47,123 nt of DNA from Bacteriovorax sp. (GTDB lineage: Bacteria; Bdellovibrionota; Bacteriovoracia; Bacteriovoracales; Bacteriovoracaceae), in contig JACMNL010000001.1 in assembly GCA_014378525.1 (NCBI GenBank), positions 1 to 47,123 of the forward strand, read 5' to 3'. Of this stretch, positions 16,912 to 26,056 are shown in pieces. The notes beneath the pieces were generated by a model that saw only the letters and a list, made by a program, of their open reading frames with translations, searched no databases and was not told the origin of the DNA. The position numbers were made by a program, and so were the translations under genes. Position 1 is the stretch's first letter, and every line of letters starts with the position of its first letter.

Positions 16912-17817
16912 ATGTTGGGAATAGTTTTTGTCATCCTTGCCGGAGTTTTGTGGGCGATTGATACACTAATTCGCTACCCGTTACTTTTCTCGGGTGTTTC
17001 TGCTGAGAAAATTGTCTTCACTGAACATCTTTTCCTCTCATTCATTTTTCTTCCGCTGCTTTTAAAAGACGCAAAAAAAATCGGCAATATTAAACTATCG
17101 ACTATTTTTTATTTCATCGTTATCGGTGTTTTTGGTTCGGCCATCGGAACTTTGACGTTCACCAAAGCATTCATGCTGATCAATCCTTCTCTAGTCATTC
17201 TTCTGCAAAAACTTCAGCCGATCGTTGCAATCTCACTTGCAAGTGTATTCCTCGGGGAAAAAGTAAAAAAACAATTTATCGGCTGGGCCGTTGTCGCATT
17301 GATTGGCGGTCTGCTTATTTCTTCTCCGGATATCATGCCTGGACTTATGAAACTTGATTTTAGTTTTGCACTGTTGAGCAAAACTGCAGTGTGGGGATAT
17401 TGCCTGGCCTTAATCGCCGTTGTCAGCTGGGGAGCATCGACTGTTTTTGGAAAAAAACTTTCTGCTCAGGGATTCGATGAAATCCAGATCATGGGCGGCC
17501 GTTTTGTTTTAGGTTTAGTCTTCATGACATTTTATTTATTTTATAGATTTGGCGGATTACATTTAGACTGGAATCTTTCAATGTATGGTAAAGTATTGCT
17601 GATGGTTTTGCTGTCGGGACTTGCCGGTATGTATTTTTACTACAAGGGCCTGAAGATGATTTCTGCGCGCACTTGCGCTCTGGCTGAAATGTTTTTTCCT
17701 TTCAGCGCTGTCGTCATCAACTGGGTTTTCCTTGGCGCTAAACTGATCCCTGTGCAGATTGTCGGAGCAGGACTGCTCGTCATCTCATCGGTCGTGATTC
17801 AACTTAAGAAATATTAG
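16912..17817 (+). CDS. EamA/DMT-family transporter
   Basis: A 301-residue inner-membrane protein with ten hydrophobic helices in two EamA repeats. Typical marks are the first helix with GVLWAIDTL, the end of repeat one with ASVFLGEKVKKQFIGWAVVALIG, and the matching second repeat ending VFLGAKLIPVQIVGAGLLVIS. Members export metabolites or amino acids; the substrate cannot be told. It is divergent from nadE and lies 14 bases before the SDR gene, so it may head a three-gene unit with the sugar enzymes. Confidence 0.88.
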   Translation: MLGIVFVILAGVLWAIDTLIRYPLLFSGVSAEKIVFTEHLFLSFIFLPLLLKDAKKIGNIKLSTIFYFIVIGVFGSAIGTLTFTKAFMLINPSLVILLQKLQPIVAISLASVFLGEKVKKQFIGWAVVALIGGLLISSPDIMPGLMKLDFSFALLSKTAVWGYCLALIAVVSWGASTVFGKKLSAQGFDEIQIMGGRFVLGLVFMTFYLFYRFGGLHLDWNLSMYGKVLLMVLLSGLAGMYFYYKGLKMISARTCALAEMFFPFSAVVINWVFLGAKLIPVQIVGAGLLVISSVVIQLKKY

Positions 17818-17831
17818 TTCAGGAGTTTTAT

Positions 17832-18803
17832 ATGAGTAAAAAAATTATTCTACCCACATCAATGGAAGGCAAAACTGTTTTAGTCGCAGGAGCTGCAGGA
17901 TTTGTTCCTTCAACTTTATGTGAACATTATTTAAACTTAGGTGCAAAAGTTATCGGCCTGGATAATTTCATCACAGGATCACAATCAAACATCGACCTGC
18001 TTTTAAAAAATAAAAATTTCACATTTCACAATGTAAATGTTTACGAATCACTTCCTGATTTTAAAAACCAGAAAATTGACTACATACTTTCGATGGCAAG
18101 CCCTGCTTCACCAATCGACTTCGCCATCATTCCTATCGAGATCATGCGAGTAAACTCGGAAGGAACATTAAAACTTTTAGAACTGGCGAGAGAGAAAGGT
18201 GCACGCTTTCTTGAAGCTTCAACCTCAGAAGTTTACGGAGACCCTGAAATTCACCCGCAGACAGAAGATTACGTAGGCCATGTTAATCCGATCGGCCCGC
18301 GTTCTTGTTACGACGAATCGAAACGTTTCGCTGAAGCGATGACGATGAGCTTTCATACAAAATATAAAGTTGATACCCGCATCGTTCGTATTTTTAACAC
18401 CTACGGACCCCGCATGCGTCCCAATGACGGAAGAGTGATCCCGAACTTCATCACACAAGCAATGAAAGGTGAGGACCTGACTGTTTACGGAGACGGAACT
18501 CAGACAAGATCATTTTGTTATTCAACAGATTTAGTTCAGGCCATCCACAATGTTTTAATGAGTGATGATGTCACTCCATTTAACTGCGGGAACCCTGATG
18601 AATACACAATGCTGGAGACAGCAAATTTAATTATTAAAATTTTAGGAAGCAAGTCGAAGATCATTCACCTTCCTCTTCCAAAAGATGATCCGAAAAGAAG
18701 AAGACCGAATATTGGAAAGCTTCAGGCCGTTTCAGACTATAAACCAAGTGTGAAGTTTGAAGACGGTATCAGAGCGACAGCGGAGTATTTTAAAACTTTA
18801 TGA
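17832..18803 (+). CDS. UDP-glucuronate decarboxylase-like SDR
   Basis: NAD-dependent sugar-nucleotide enzyme of the extended SDR family, 323 residues. It matches UDP-glucuronate decarboxylase/UXS proteins in GPRSCYDESKRFAEA (catalytic Tyr and Lys), NTYGPRMRPNDGRVIPNFI and VYGDGTQTRSFCY. STSEVYGD provides the catalytic Ser/Thr region. The NAD glycine motif is GAAGFVPS, so Pro stands where most relatives have the third Gly. The ribosome binding site AGGAG precedes the ATG. The next gene, a glycosyltransferase-like protein, overlaps its stop, so together they probably make and use a surface sugar. Exact product (UDP-xylose or other) is not certain. Confidence 0.85.
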   Translation: MSKKIILPTSMEGKTVLVAGAAGFVPSTLCEHYLNLGAKVIGLDNFITGSQSNIDLLLKNKNFTFHNVNVYESLPDFKNQKIDYILSMASPASPIDFAIIPIEIMRVNSEGTLKLLELAREKGARFLEASTSEVYGDPEIHPQTEDYVGHVNPIGPRSCYDESKRFAEAMTMSFHTKYKVDTRIVRIFNTYGPRMRPNDGRVIPNFITQAMKGEDLTVYGDGTQTRSFCYSTDLVQAIHNVLMSDDVTPFNCGNPDEYTMLETANLIIKILGSKSKIIHLPLPKDDPKRRRPNIGKLQAVSDYKPSVKFEDGIRATAEYFKTL

Positions 18804-19897
18804 AAGTAGCTATTACATGTGATTATTTATTAGAGAGAACTCACTACACTGAGATCATCGAAAATCTTTGCGAAGTTTTTCCTGAAGCAGTTATTTATTG
18901 TTTCGCCCATAATAGGGGAGCGATACTAGGACATATTGAACAGCGTTCAATAAAGTCTACATTTTTGAGCAATATAGTAAAAACCGAAGAAGAGTTTTAT
19001 GAACATTCAAACAAACTTCCTTCTCTGGCAAAAAATTTATTTGTCTCATGTGACTACGATCTGATTATCAACGTTTCAAAAGGTTTTTCACAGGGACTCC
19101 TGAAATGTGAGAAGACAAAACTGATCACATATCTTTACGACCTGGATCTTGAACGCAAAATTAAAAAGACACTTCTTCAGAGACTTTATTTTCCATTCAT
19201 CAAATCGTGGATTAAAAAAACTCTGGACGCTGCCGATATGGTTCTGACTTCGAGAGAAGAACTTTTAAACACAATCGGAGGATTTAAAGGTGCCGTCGAA
19301 ATTATGCCTCCGCCGTTTCGCGTGTCGGACTATGCACTTTTTCCGAAGACTATGTTCAAGCACAATTTCTTTTTGATTGAATCACAGGGATTAAATATGG
19401 GTGAGGCCCAGGATTTAATTAACTGGATGCGCGAATGGCATTATGAATTTCAATTTGTGGGCCCTGACGAACATCTTGCAGAACTAAAAAAAGACTGTCC
19501 TGAAAGTGCCTTTTTTGGAAACCGTTGCAGTGGTGAACATGCGCCTGTCATGGCCGCATCCAGAGCGATGTTAAGTTTTAATACGGAAGATTTTCCGTCA
19601 ATGGCCCTTGGAACTCTGGCAACAGGAAGACCGGTTGTCCTGGCCGCTCCTTTAAAAAAATGGGTGTCGGGAACTGGAGTGAGTTTCATTGAACACTTTG
19701 ACAAACAATCAGTGAAAAAAGCTCTGGATAGTATCATTGCCGAAGACCAGATCGAAGGTCAGAAACTTCGTGCTCATGTTATGGAATACCACGATATTAA
19801 GTTTAAGGCGCAGATGAAACGTACACTAGATAAGGTTTATCACGACATTCACAAGGGCGATGTTGCTCATCCTAGTGACTGCTCTGAATGCAACTAA
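18800..19897 (+). CDS. GT4-like glycosyltransferase (putative)
   Basis: A 365-residue soluble protein whose overall form suits a GT-B glycosyltransferase: an N-terminal domain starting MKVAITCDYLLER, a central SYDLIIN-like segment (CDYDLIINVSKGFSQG), a linker with VEIMPPPFRV as in family 4 enzymes, and a C-terminal domain with FVGPDEHLAEL and ALGTLATGRPVVLAAP, where the sugar nucleotide would bind. The usual E-x7-E motif is not clearly seen. The ATG overlaps the SDR stop (ATGA). Its last 26 bases overlap the convergent secreted-protein gene. Family call is moderate; donor and acceptor unknown. Confidence 0.65.
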   Translation: MKVAITCDYLLERTHYTEIIENLCEVFPEAVIYCFAHNRGAILGHIEQRSIKSTFLSNIVKTEEEFYEHSNKLPSLAKNLFVSCDYDLIINVSKGFSQGLLKCEKTKLITYLYDLDLERKIKKTLLQRLYFPFIKSWIKKTLDAADMVLTSREELLNTIGGFKGAVEIMPPPFRVSDYALFPKTMFKHNFFLIESQGLNMGEAQDLINWMREWHYEFQFVGPDEHLAELKKDCPESAFFGNRCSGEHAPVMAASRAMLSFNTEDFPSMALGTLATGRPVVLAAPLKKWVSGTGVSFIEHFDKQSVKKALDSIIAEDQIEGQKLRAHVMEYHDIKFKAQMKRTLDKVYHDIHKGDVAHPSDCSECN

Positions 19898-20984
19898 ACA
19901 GTTCGTTTAAGTTGCTCCCTGTAGAATTTTGAAACGGGCCGAAATGATTGTAGGCCCATCCACTAAAAAAATACGGTGTCACGCATCTTTGTTCATACGG
20001 TTTTAATTTTCCACTTATAATGTTCGACGGGTGTGTGGCAGAAGACTTTGTTGTATTCACCTGAATCGCAAAAGTCTGGATCAGTTTATGAACTCCACAA
20101 AAAGCGTTAAAGCTTTGTAGTGAACTTCCAAATACTTTTATTAAATCTGACTGAGTTGCTTTCTGATTCACCTGACACGAAGTTTTATTCGCATGAAGAC
20201 TGTTCCAGGCGCGGATACAAGGCTGAACATTTCCACTTGAGTCCGGTGTGAACTGGTACATTCCGATATTTAATCTTGAGGCTTGCGGTTGAGCAGCATC
20301 TTCATAAAACTCTACACCCGCAGGTTTTCTGTAACCAGACGGAGCTACTTTTGCGGCCACTGCTTTTGACGTATTCGAATCTGAAGTGCTCATGGACTCA
20401 GAATAGGCGAGACATGAAAATAATTTTGTCCATGTACCCAACAATTCTTTTTTTGCACCCATGTCGCCGTTTAAAACATTCTGACGAAGATCGTTTACTG
20501 TCGTTGCAAAATTATTCATTTTATCAATCGTCGATTGATTCGGTACTTTTTTAATTGTAGAAGAAAGATTTGCAGCTGTTGAAGAGCACAGGGGATGTCT
20601 GATCAGCGAGGTAGGAAAGTATTTTTCATCATCAGTACTGGTTCCATATGAACTTCCAACATATCCGACTTTCGCGGGTACATCACTCAACATAAGGTTG
20701 GTATAATAAGCAATCTGATCTGCAAAATAGCTGTGAGTTTTATCATCTTTAAAACAACTATCGATTGAATCTTCGTTGACGATCTCGCGCGTTTTTCCTG
20801 AAAGCTCATCATCGCCATTCGTATCATCAACCTTAGGTCCGATTTCGGCCGATGCATTTAGATACTCTTCCGCTGATAACGGCGGTCCGAAATCCAGAGT
20901 CGGCTCAATTGATGTTGCAGCAGAGATCTTCGTTGCAATGAACGACGAGCATACAAGTGCTGCAATAATGAGTTTTAATTTCAT
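19872..20984 (-). CDS. secreted protein with lysozyme-fold-like motifs (putative)
   Basis: A 370-residue exported protein with a signal peptide (1-22, cut after ISA). The middle reads LFSCLAYSES and, some 60 residues on, NIGMYQFTP. This spacing resembles the catalytic Glu and the GxMQ-type motif of lytic transglycosylases, so peptidoglycan cleavage is plausible. Ten or so cysteines suggest disulfides in the periplasm or outside the cell. No standard SLT domain is certain. The 3' end overlaps the glycosyltransferase gene by 26 bases on the other strand. Nothing is known of its regulation. Confidence 0.55.
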   Translation of the reverse strand: MKLKLIIAALVCSSFIATKISAATSIEPTLDFGPPLSAEEYLNASAEIGPKVDDTNGDDELSGKTREIVNEDSIDSCFKDDKTHSYFADQIAYYTNLMLSDVPAKVGYVGSSYGTSTDDEKYFPTSLIRHPLCSSTAANLSSTIKKVPNQSTIDKMNNFATTVNDLRQNVLNGDMGAKKELLGTWTKLFSCLAYSESMSTSDSNTSKAVAAKVAPSGYRKPAGVEFYEDAAQPQASRLNIGMYQFTPDSSGNVQPCIRAWNSLHANKTSCQVNQKATQSDLIKVFGSSLQSFNAFCGVHKLIQTFAIQVNTTKSSATHPSNIISGKLKPYEQRCVTPYFFSGWAYNHFGPFQNSTGSNLNELFSCIQSSH

Positions 20985-21022
20985 AGCCGTTTTTCGGACT
21001 AACTATGAAAGAACTTAGTGAA

Positions 21023-21766
21023 TTAAAGTTTTTTTAGAAAATCGATGGTTCGCTTCTCTTTGGGAGAGGAAAATATTTCCGCAGGAGTACCTTGCTCAAC
21101 TATTAATCCCTTGTCCATGAAGATAACCCGGTCACTGACTTCGCGGGCGAAATCCATTTCGTGAGTGACAATCACCATGGTCATTCCGGTGTGAGCGAGG
21201 TCGCGCATAACTTTTAAAACTTCGCCAACCAGTTCCGGGTCGAGTGCAGAAGTCGCTTCATCAAACAACATCACATCAGGTCTCATCGCGAGAGCGCGGG
21301 CAATCGCTACTCGTTGTTGCTGGCCACCTGAAAGATCTCTCGGATACGCATGAGTTTTTTCAGACAACCCGACATTTTTTAAAAGTTCAGTGGCACGGGC
21401 AAGTGCTTCGTCTTTCGTCACTTTTAAAACGTTCATTGGTGCGAGTGTTATATTTTCAAGAACAGTGAGGTGAGGGAATAAATTAAAATTCTGAAAAACC
21501 ATTCCGATTTTCGTGCGGTAAATATCCAGAACATGCTCTTTCGTACTGTGAGAAAGAATCTGGCCTTTAAAATTAATTTCCCCACTTGTCGGAAGTTCCA
21601 GGTAATTCAGGCAGCGAAGAAAAGTTGATTTCCCGGAACCCGACGGCCCGATGATCACGACAACTTCACCCTTGGAGACGATAGTCGAAATATCTTTCAA
21701 CACTTCATTGTGACCGAAGAATTTCGAAAGGTGCGAAATTTTTAAAATCACGTCATTGGATTTCAT
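21023..21766 (-). CDS. polar amino-acid ABC importer, ATPase
   Basis: ATPase subunit of a GlnQ/HisP-type importer, 247 residues. Walker A is GPSGSGKST, the signature is [15 protein letters not shown], Walker B is [14 protein letters not shown], and the switch His is in [15 protein letters not shown] lies upstream inside the end of the permease gene and its ATG overlaps that stop (TAATG). It completes a three-gene importer in the order binding protein, permease, ATPase. The amino acid taken up is not evident. Confidence 0.93.
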   Translation of the reverse strand: MKSNDVILKISHLSKFFGHNEVLKDISTIVSKGEVVVIIGPSGSGKSTFLRCLNYLELPTSGEINFKGQILSHSTKEHVLDIYRTKIGMVFQNFNLFPHLTVLENITLAPMNVLKVTKDEALARATELLKNVGLSEKTHAYPRDLSGGQQQRVAIARALAMRPDVMLFDEATSALDPELVGEVLKVMRDLAHTGMTMVIVTHEMDFAREVSDRVIFMDKGLIVEQGTPAEIFSSPKEKRTIDFLKKL

Positions 21767-22458
21767 TAAACGCCTCCTTTTAGTTCAAGGCGCTTTTCCA
21801 GTCTGCTGGCAAAAATGCTGAGAGCGATAACGATAATTAAATACCCAAGTGCGGCCCAGATATAAACTTCCCAGACACGCAAATACTTTGATCCAATTCT
21901 CTGGGTGACATAAAGAAGTTCTGATAATGAAATAACAGACACGAGCGATGTTTCTTTCGTCAGTGCTGAAAGTTCATTCACCACAGGTGGAATGATTCTT
22001 CTGTAAGTTTGCGGGATAATAATTTTATACATCGTCTGGTGACGTGAAAGCCCCAGCGCTCTGGCCGCTTCAGTCTGTCCTTTCGGAATGGATAAAATTC
22101 CTGCGCGAAAAATTTCTGCAAGATAAGCAGCACTGTTCAATGAAAGTGCTAAAATCCCCGCTGAAAAAGAATCGAGAACCATATTGATGTTGTAGACCTC
22201 AAAAATTGTCGGAAGCGCGAAGTAGATAAAGAGAATCTGCAGTAGCAGGGGAGTTCCGCGAAACAGTGTGATGTATAAAAGCGAAAACCAGCTCAATACT
22301 TTTATACGCGAAATTCTAAGAAGAGCGAGAATCATTCCCAGAATTAATCCGCAAACTCCACTGATCAGTGTGAGTTTCAGTGTGACCAGAATCCCTTCCG
22401 CTAAACGCGGAATTATAATGGTCTGTGAGAATGCCCAGAAACTTAATTCAGATCCCAT
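21766..22458 (-). CDS. polar amino-acid ABC importer, permease
   Basis: A 230-residue inner-membrane permease of the HisM/GlnP family with about five helices. The family start ([12 protein letters not shown]), the [10 protein letters not shown] motif and the EAA loop ([21 protein letters not shown]) that docks with the ATPase are all present. It begins 3 bases after the binding-protein stop and overlaps the ATPase start. A single permease gene implies a homodimeric channel. Confidence 0.93.
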   Translation of the reverse strand: MGSELSFWAFSQTIIIPRLAEGILVTLKLTLISGVCGLILGMILALLRISRIKVLSWFSLLYITLFRGTPLLLQILFIYFALPTIFEVYNINMVLDSFSAGILALSLNSAAYLAEIFRAGILSIPKGQTEAARALGLSRHQTMYKIIIPQTYRRIIPPVVNELSALTKETSLVSVISLSELLYVTQRIGSKYLRVWEVYIWAALGYLIIVIALSIFASRLEKRLELKGGV

Positions 22459-22461
22459 CGA

Positions 22462-23232
22462 TTATAATGTCGGTGCTGTTTTCAGCCATTCTTTGTAAAC
22501 TTTCGTATACGTCCCGTTGGACTTGATAGTTTTCACGGCATCTTCTAATGCTTTCAATAAATTTTTATCTGTTTTTTTAACGGCAATTCCAATCGGCTCA
22601 GGCTTGATGGCATTTCCAGAAACCATAAACGTGCTTGCATCGAGACCAGTATAGTATCTGCCGACAGCTTCATCAGTCACAATAACGTCTGCCTGATTTG
22701 CTTTAAGTGCACTGAAAGTTTCTGTAGCCCCTGGAAAAGTTTTGATACCTGAAATTTTCACACCTGATTTTTGAATCGCTTCAACAGCATTAAATGAAGT
22801 TGTATCAACCTGAACCGCCACAGTTCTTCCTGCAAGATCTTTATCAGAAGACACTGGCTTCGCTGATTTTTTTACAACAAACACCTGGCCCATTGTTAAA
22901 TAAGGAACGAAATTAACCTGCGCTGCTCGCTCTGGTGTCACGTTCATTGAAGACATAATAATGTCATAACGATTAGATTGAAGTCCCGCTAAAATTCCAT
23001 CCCAAGGCATGACGATGAATTCAGCTTTTACTTTTAAAACGTCTGCTAGTGCTTTAGCCAGATCGACATCAAGACCGATAATCTTTCCGTCTTTTCCTTC
23101 GAATTCCATTGGAGGATAAGTCGTATCGACTGCCACTCTTAATTTTCCTGATTTTTTAACTGCATCGAGATCGAGCGCAAAAAGAGATGATGAAAAAAGA
23201 GCTGCAACGGCAACAAGTACTAAAAACTTCAT
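22462..23232 (-). CDS. polar amino-acid ABC importer, periplasmic binding protein
   Basis: A 256-residue type II solute-binding protein (family 3, GlnH/HisJ). A signal peptide ends at SLFA; the mature part shows LRVAVDTTYPPMEFEGKDG, then IIGLDVDLAKALA and YDIIMSSMNVTPERA, the usual ligand-binding segments. It starts at the ATG at 23230-23232, which has GGAG 7 bases upstream; a TTG six codons earlier would only extend past the signal peptide. First gene of the importer operon. Confidence 0.93.
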   Translation of the reverse strand: MKFLVLVAVAALFSSSLFALDLDAVKKSGKLRVAVDTTYPPMEFEGKDGKIIGLDVDLAKALADVLKVKAEFIVMPWDGILAGLQSNRYDIIMSSMNVTPERAAQVNFVPYLTMGQVFVVKKSAKPVSSDKDLAGRTVAVQVDTTSFNAVEAIQKSGVKISGIKTFPGATETFSALKANQADVIVTDEAVGRYYTGLDASTFMVSGNAIKPEPIGIAVKKTDKNLLKALEDAVKTIKSNGTYTKVYKEWLKTAPTL

Positions 23233-23308
23233 AGGTTTCTCCATAAACAATACTTAGATTATTTATGGTAACGACAACGCGTATGCCTTGAAAAGTTTTT
23301 TAAAACGA

Positions 23309-23779
23309 TTACTGAATAATTGTTGGTTCAGTAGGTTCGTTATCATTTTCCTGTTCGAATTTTTCCATCAACTCTTTTGGAGGTCTGAAGAAAAATACCG
23401 GAACAGTAATCCAGAAACGGTCGCCGAATTCATCGATCATTTGATATTTTCCACGCATGTTCCCATACGGAGAGTGAAGCGGACAAAAACTTGTGTACTC
23501 GAAATGTTCACCCGGTTGTAACATCGGTTGTTCACCTACAACTCCAGATCCCTGAACGTCGTAAGCTTTTCCATTTCCATCTTTAATTTTCCAATGGCGG
23601 TGGATAACGCGACAAGCGCTCTGGCCATTGTTAGTGATTTTAATTTTGTAAGCGTAAAAATACTGATTGTTCTCTGGAGATGACCTCTCTGGAACATAAC
23701 TTGGAAAAACTTCTACCAGAATATCTTGTGTGCTCTCGAAATAATATTCTCGGGCCTCAATCGGTGTAACTTGTTCCAT
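23309..23779 (-). CDS. apaG: ApaG domain protein
   Basis: A 156-residue ApaG protein with the fibronectin-like core: YFYAYKIKITNNG, VIHRHWKIKDGNGK, VVGEQPMLQPGEHFEYTS and GKYQMIDE. ApaG is linked to Co2+/Mg2+ resistance and, in other bacteria, to nucleotide binding, but its biochemical role is unsettled. It is about 30 residues longer than usual because of an acidic C-terminal tail. The start at 23779 follows GAGGA; an upstream ATG at 23815 would add residues not found in the family. Single gene; the ksgA and apaH partners seen elsewhere are absent here. Confidence 0.9.
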   Translation of the reverse strand: MEQVTPIEAREYYFESTQDILVEVFPSYVPERSSPENNQYFYAYKIKITNNGQSACRVIHRHWKIKDGNGKAYDVQGSGVVGEQPMLQPGEHFEYTSFCPLHSPYGNMRGKYQMIDEFGDRFWITVPVFFFRPPKELMEKFEQENDNEPTEPTIIQ

Positions 23780-23972
23780 AGGGTCCTCATCTAAATAGTG
23801 AGGCAGTGATATCAAAGATACCGTGCTTTTTAAAGCTAATTGACGCTTATAACTGTTTGATGGCCAGAACAGTTGTTTGAGTGTAAGTAACTATAATGAT
23901 TAAGAAATCTGTGGTTCTTCCGAGAAGACACATGCTAAAATGCTTGAAACCAAAACAAATCGGAGAATATAT

Positions 23973-24332
23973 ATGGATGAAAAGAACTTTGACCGTCGCT
24001 CATTTTTCAGAATGGCCGTTACTGCTGCAGTAATTGTTCCAGTTGCACTTAAATCAATCGGTAAAGCAGAAGCTGCTCCGGCAGCATCTTGCCCGACAAC
24101 TCCACCAGCTGGGAAACCAATGGCAATTGTAGGTCAGGGAATGGCGAAAGGACTTGAGTACACTGACGATGGAAAATCATCGACGAACGCAAAACATAAA
24201 CCAGGACAAAACTGCGCTAACTGCAAATACTTCAACGATAAAAAAGGTGAAGGCGGATACGCTCCATGTACGATGATGGGAATGAAATGGGTTACGAATT
24301 GCGGTTGGTGCAAGTCGTATGCTGCTAGATAA
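23973..24332 (+). CDS. high-potential iron-sulfur protein (HiPIP)
   Basis: Periplasmic electron carrier with one [4Fe-4S] cluster. The 119-residue precursor has a twin-arginine signal (FDRRSFFRMA, then a hydrophobic helix and AEAAPA), so it is folded before export by Tat. The four cluster cysteines are in CANC, CTMMG and the last CGWC, with family spacing. The start at 23973 has CGGAG upstream; a longer reading from 23940 spoils the Tat start. HiPIPs pass electrons to terminal oxidases or other periplasmic acceptors, a possible tie to the redox operon at 1957-5554, although the two are not linked here. Confidence 0.9.
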   Translation: MDEKNFDRRSFFRMAVTAAVIVPVALKSIGKAEAAPAASCPTTPPAGKPMAIVGQGMAKGLEYTDDGKSSTNAKHKPGQNCANCKYFNDKKGEGGYAPCTMMGMKWVTNCGWCKSYAAR

Positions 24333-24346
24333 TTTTTAAAATATTT

Positions 24347-24371
24347 GCCAGGCATTTTCACAGTGCCTGGC
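24347..24371 (+). terminator. stem-loop after the HiPIP gene
   Basis: GCCAGGCA and TGCCTGGC form a perfect 8-bp stem with a 9-base loop, 15 bases after the stop. There is no T run after it on the plus strand, so it may be a weak terminator or a 3'-end stabiliser. Confidence 0.5.
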
Positions 24372-24450
24372 CCTATAAAAATTTCATTTTCACTCACAAA
24401 AATTCTCAATATGCTAAATCTGATCCATAAATATTTTTATGGAGACTCAT

Positions 24451-24843
24451 ATGAAACTTATCATTACTTTATCTATTCTTGTTGCGAGCTCATCACTGTT
24501 TGCTGAAACTCGTGTAATAAAAAATGTAAGCATCTGTGCGGCCAGCTGTCAGAGTGAAGTTTTAGGTCATATTAATCATGATATGGCACAGACTGGAGAA
24601 ATTTATATCGCTAAGTTTTCCAGCGATACTGCTACCAACTCTAACGTGTGTATGTCTGAAGCCGGAAACAAAACGATTGCACTTGCAGGAGACCGTGGAA
24701 CGACTGAAGAACCGGTTGGTATTGATGCAGAAACATGTTCAAGCATCCTGAAAGGTGATTACTTTGGAAAAAATGTAACTGTTGAAACTGAAGAGATTGA
24801 TGGAAACAGATACGCTCTAAAAATTTTCGAAACTAAAAAATAA
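24451..24843 (+). CDS. small exported protein (unknown)
   Basis: Not recognised. A 130-residue protein with a clear signal peptide (MKLIITLSILVASSSLFA) and a mature part of about 112 residues with four cysteines, which could form two disulfides. The ATG at 24451 has GGAG 8 bases upstream; an ATG four codons earlier is less well placed. A strong terminator follows at once, so it is monocistronic or the end of a short unit with the HiPIP gene. Confidence 0.7.
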   Translation: MKLIITLSILVASSSLFAETRVIKNVSICAASCQSEVLGHINHDMAQTGEIYIAKFSSDTATNSNVCMSEAGNKTIALAGDRGTTEEPVGIDAETCSSILKGDYFGKNVTVETEEIDGNRYALKIFETKK

Positions 24844-24851
24844 ATCTTTCG

Positions 24852-24879
24852 AAGGAGTAGCTTGCTACTCCTTTTTTTT
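24852..24879 (+). terminator. Rho-independent terminator inside the end of the DTW gene
   Basis: AAGGAGTAG and CTACTCCTT form a 9-bp stem around CTTG, followed by a T run to 24879. It ends transcription of the small exported protein gene. Its second half is also the last five or so codons and stop of the convergent DTW-domain gene. Confidence 0.88.
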
Positions 24880-25515
24880 GTCCAGATAGTTCGTCTGATA
24901 AACTTCTCTTCCCATTTTTTTAATCTGAAAATCAATCATCTTTTGAAAAGATTTTGTTGCTGCTGTTGTATCGAGATCAGGCTCCAGAAAGTGTAGAGCT
25001 TCTATTGTTGCTTCCAGTGTTGACAAGGCACTATCTGTTGGTGATTTTCTTATCCTGTAATCTGAATGTTCTGTCGGCGCCAGTTTCAGTGAAGGAAGTG
25101 TCTGCAGGTTTTTAGAAAGCATAAAAATCTTTTTTGCTTTTCTCCAGGTACCATCAATCAATATTAAATGTGTGAGTTCCTTTTGAGAAAAGCTCTTATC
25201 AAGAACTTTAGCTTCTTCTCCGGGGTAGAGAAGTGCACATTCATTATTCTGATCGCATAGGATTGTATTGAGTTTTAAATCGCTGGTGAAATCTTCACCA
25301 GTCATTACTGTCATTTTTTTGAAACTTTTATTCATGATCCTGACAGTGTTCAGCGGGTGCTTGCTTTCAGTCGGATGTTGAAGAACAATCAGGTGAATTT
25401 TGTTCGGGACACTTTTTAAAGTATCGCATAAACAGCGTGACTTTAAGAATTCACAGTCAGGACAAAAGGCACGTCCTTCACTGGCAAATAAATACTCTGT
25501 ACTAACTTGTTCCAT
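24865..25515 (-). CDS. tapT: DTW-domain tRNA-uridine aminocarboxypropyltransferase
   Basis: Uses S-adenosylmethionine to add acp to uridine in tRNA (acp3U). The 216-residue protein has an N-terminal cysteine cluster for zinc (CPDCEFLKSRCLC), the HPTESKHPLNT segment, the DTW-type motif IDGTWRKAKKI and YRIRKSP, all typical of TapT/YfiP. The position of D-x-T-W is kept as DGTW. The start is 1 base after the lipoprotein stop. It is third in a minus-strand unit with endA and a lipoprotein. The final codons lie inside a terminator of the opposite gene. Confidence 0.85.
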   Translation of the reverse strand: MEQVSTEYLFASEGRAFCPDCEFLKSRCLCDTLKSVPNKIHLIVLQHPTESKHPLNTVRIMNKSFKKMTVMTGEDFTSDLKLNTILCDQNNECALLYPGEEAKVLDKSFSQKELTHLILIDGTWRKAKKIFMLSKNLQTLPSLKLAPTEHSDYRIRKSPTDSALSTLEATIEALHFLEPDLDTTAATKSFQKMIDFQIKKMGREVYQTNYLDKKKE

Positions 25516-25516
25516 T

Positions 25517-26050
25517 TTACTGCCTGCTTTTTAATTTAGTCTGAATACAGCTAAGTAATTTTGAGTTCACTATGCGATGAACTTTCTGACAGGCGTTCAT
25601 CGTATGATTTACAAATTTCATGCATCTTGCTTCGTCACCGCCAAACGCCGGGTCTTTCCTGTGTTTCATGCAGTAGAAAGCAAGGTTCTGGTTGATTTCA
25701 ATTAAGCGTTCATCAACTTTTGCATTTTTATTTTTCACTGTATGAACAGTTTCACTGATTGCGGGCTCATGATTATTAATTTTTTCTTCAACAGAAATTT
25801 CTTCAGAAACTGCCTGCTGCTGTCCCGGCCTGAGCGTTTCAACAACATGTGTTTTTTTTTGTGGTGTCTTGATTTGTGGTGCTGGCACTGTCGTTATTGG
25901 TTTTTTTTCGTAGTAAGAACCGCCACGCTCGATCATATCGAAAGCACGGTTAGTGTCTTCTGAAAAAATTTTAGGTTCCGGTTTTTCCTCGGTGCTGGAA
26001 CAGCCGGCAACGAGAATCATACAAAGTGAGATAGAGATAAGATATTTCAT
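25517..26050 (-). CDS. lipoprotein (unknown)
   Basis: A 177-residue lipoprotein: signal peptide with lipobox LVAGC at residues 13-17, then a disordered Lys/Pro/Glu/Thr-rich stretch to about 115 and a C-terminal region with four cysteines (FYCMKHR, EARCMKFV, MNACQKV, LLSCIQ), spaced so as to suggest a small disulfide-bonded helical domain. Family not known. It lies between endA (6-base gap) and the DTW gene (1-base gap), so all three are co-transcribed, but no functional link is apparent. Confidence 0.7.
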   Translation of the reverse strand: MKYLISISLCMILVAGCSSTEEKPEPKIFSEDTNRAFDMIERGGSYYEKKPITTVPAPQIKTPQKKTHVVETLRPGQQQAVSEEISVEEKINNHEPAISETVHTVKNKNAKVDERLIEINQNLAFYCMKHRKDPAFGGDEARCMKFVNHTMNACQKVHRIVNSKLLSCIQTKLKSRQ

Positions 26051-26056
26051 AATTTA

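Noticed and set aside
23892..23897. TATAAT upstream of the HiPIP gene as a promoter
   Set aside because: No -35 at a reasonable spacing and a 75-base leader; not strong enough to list.
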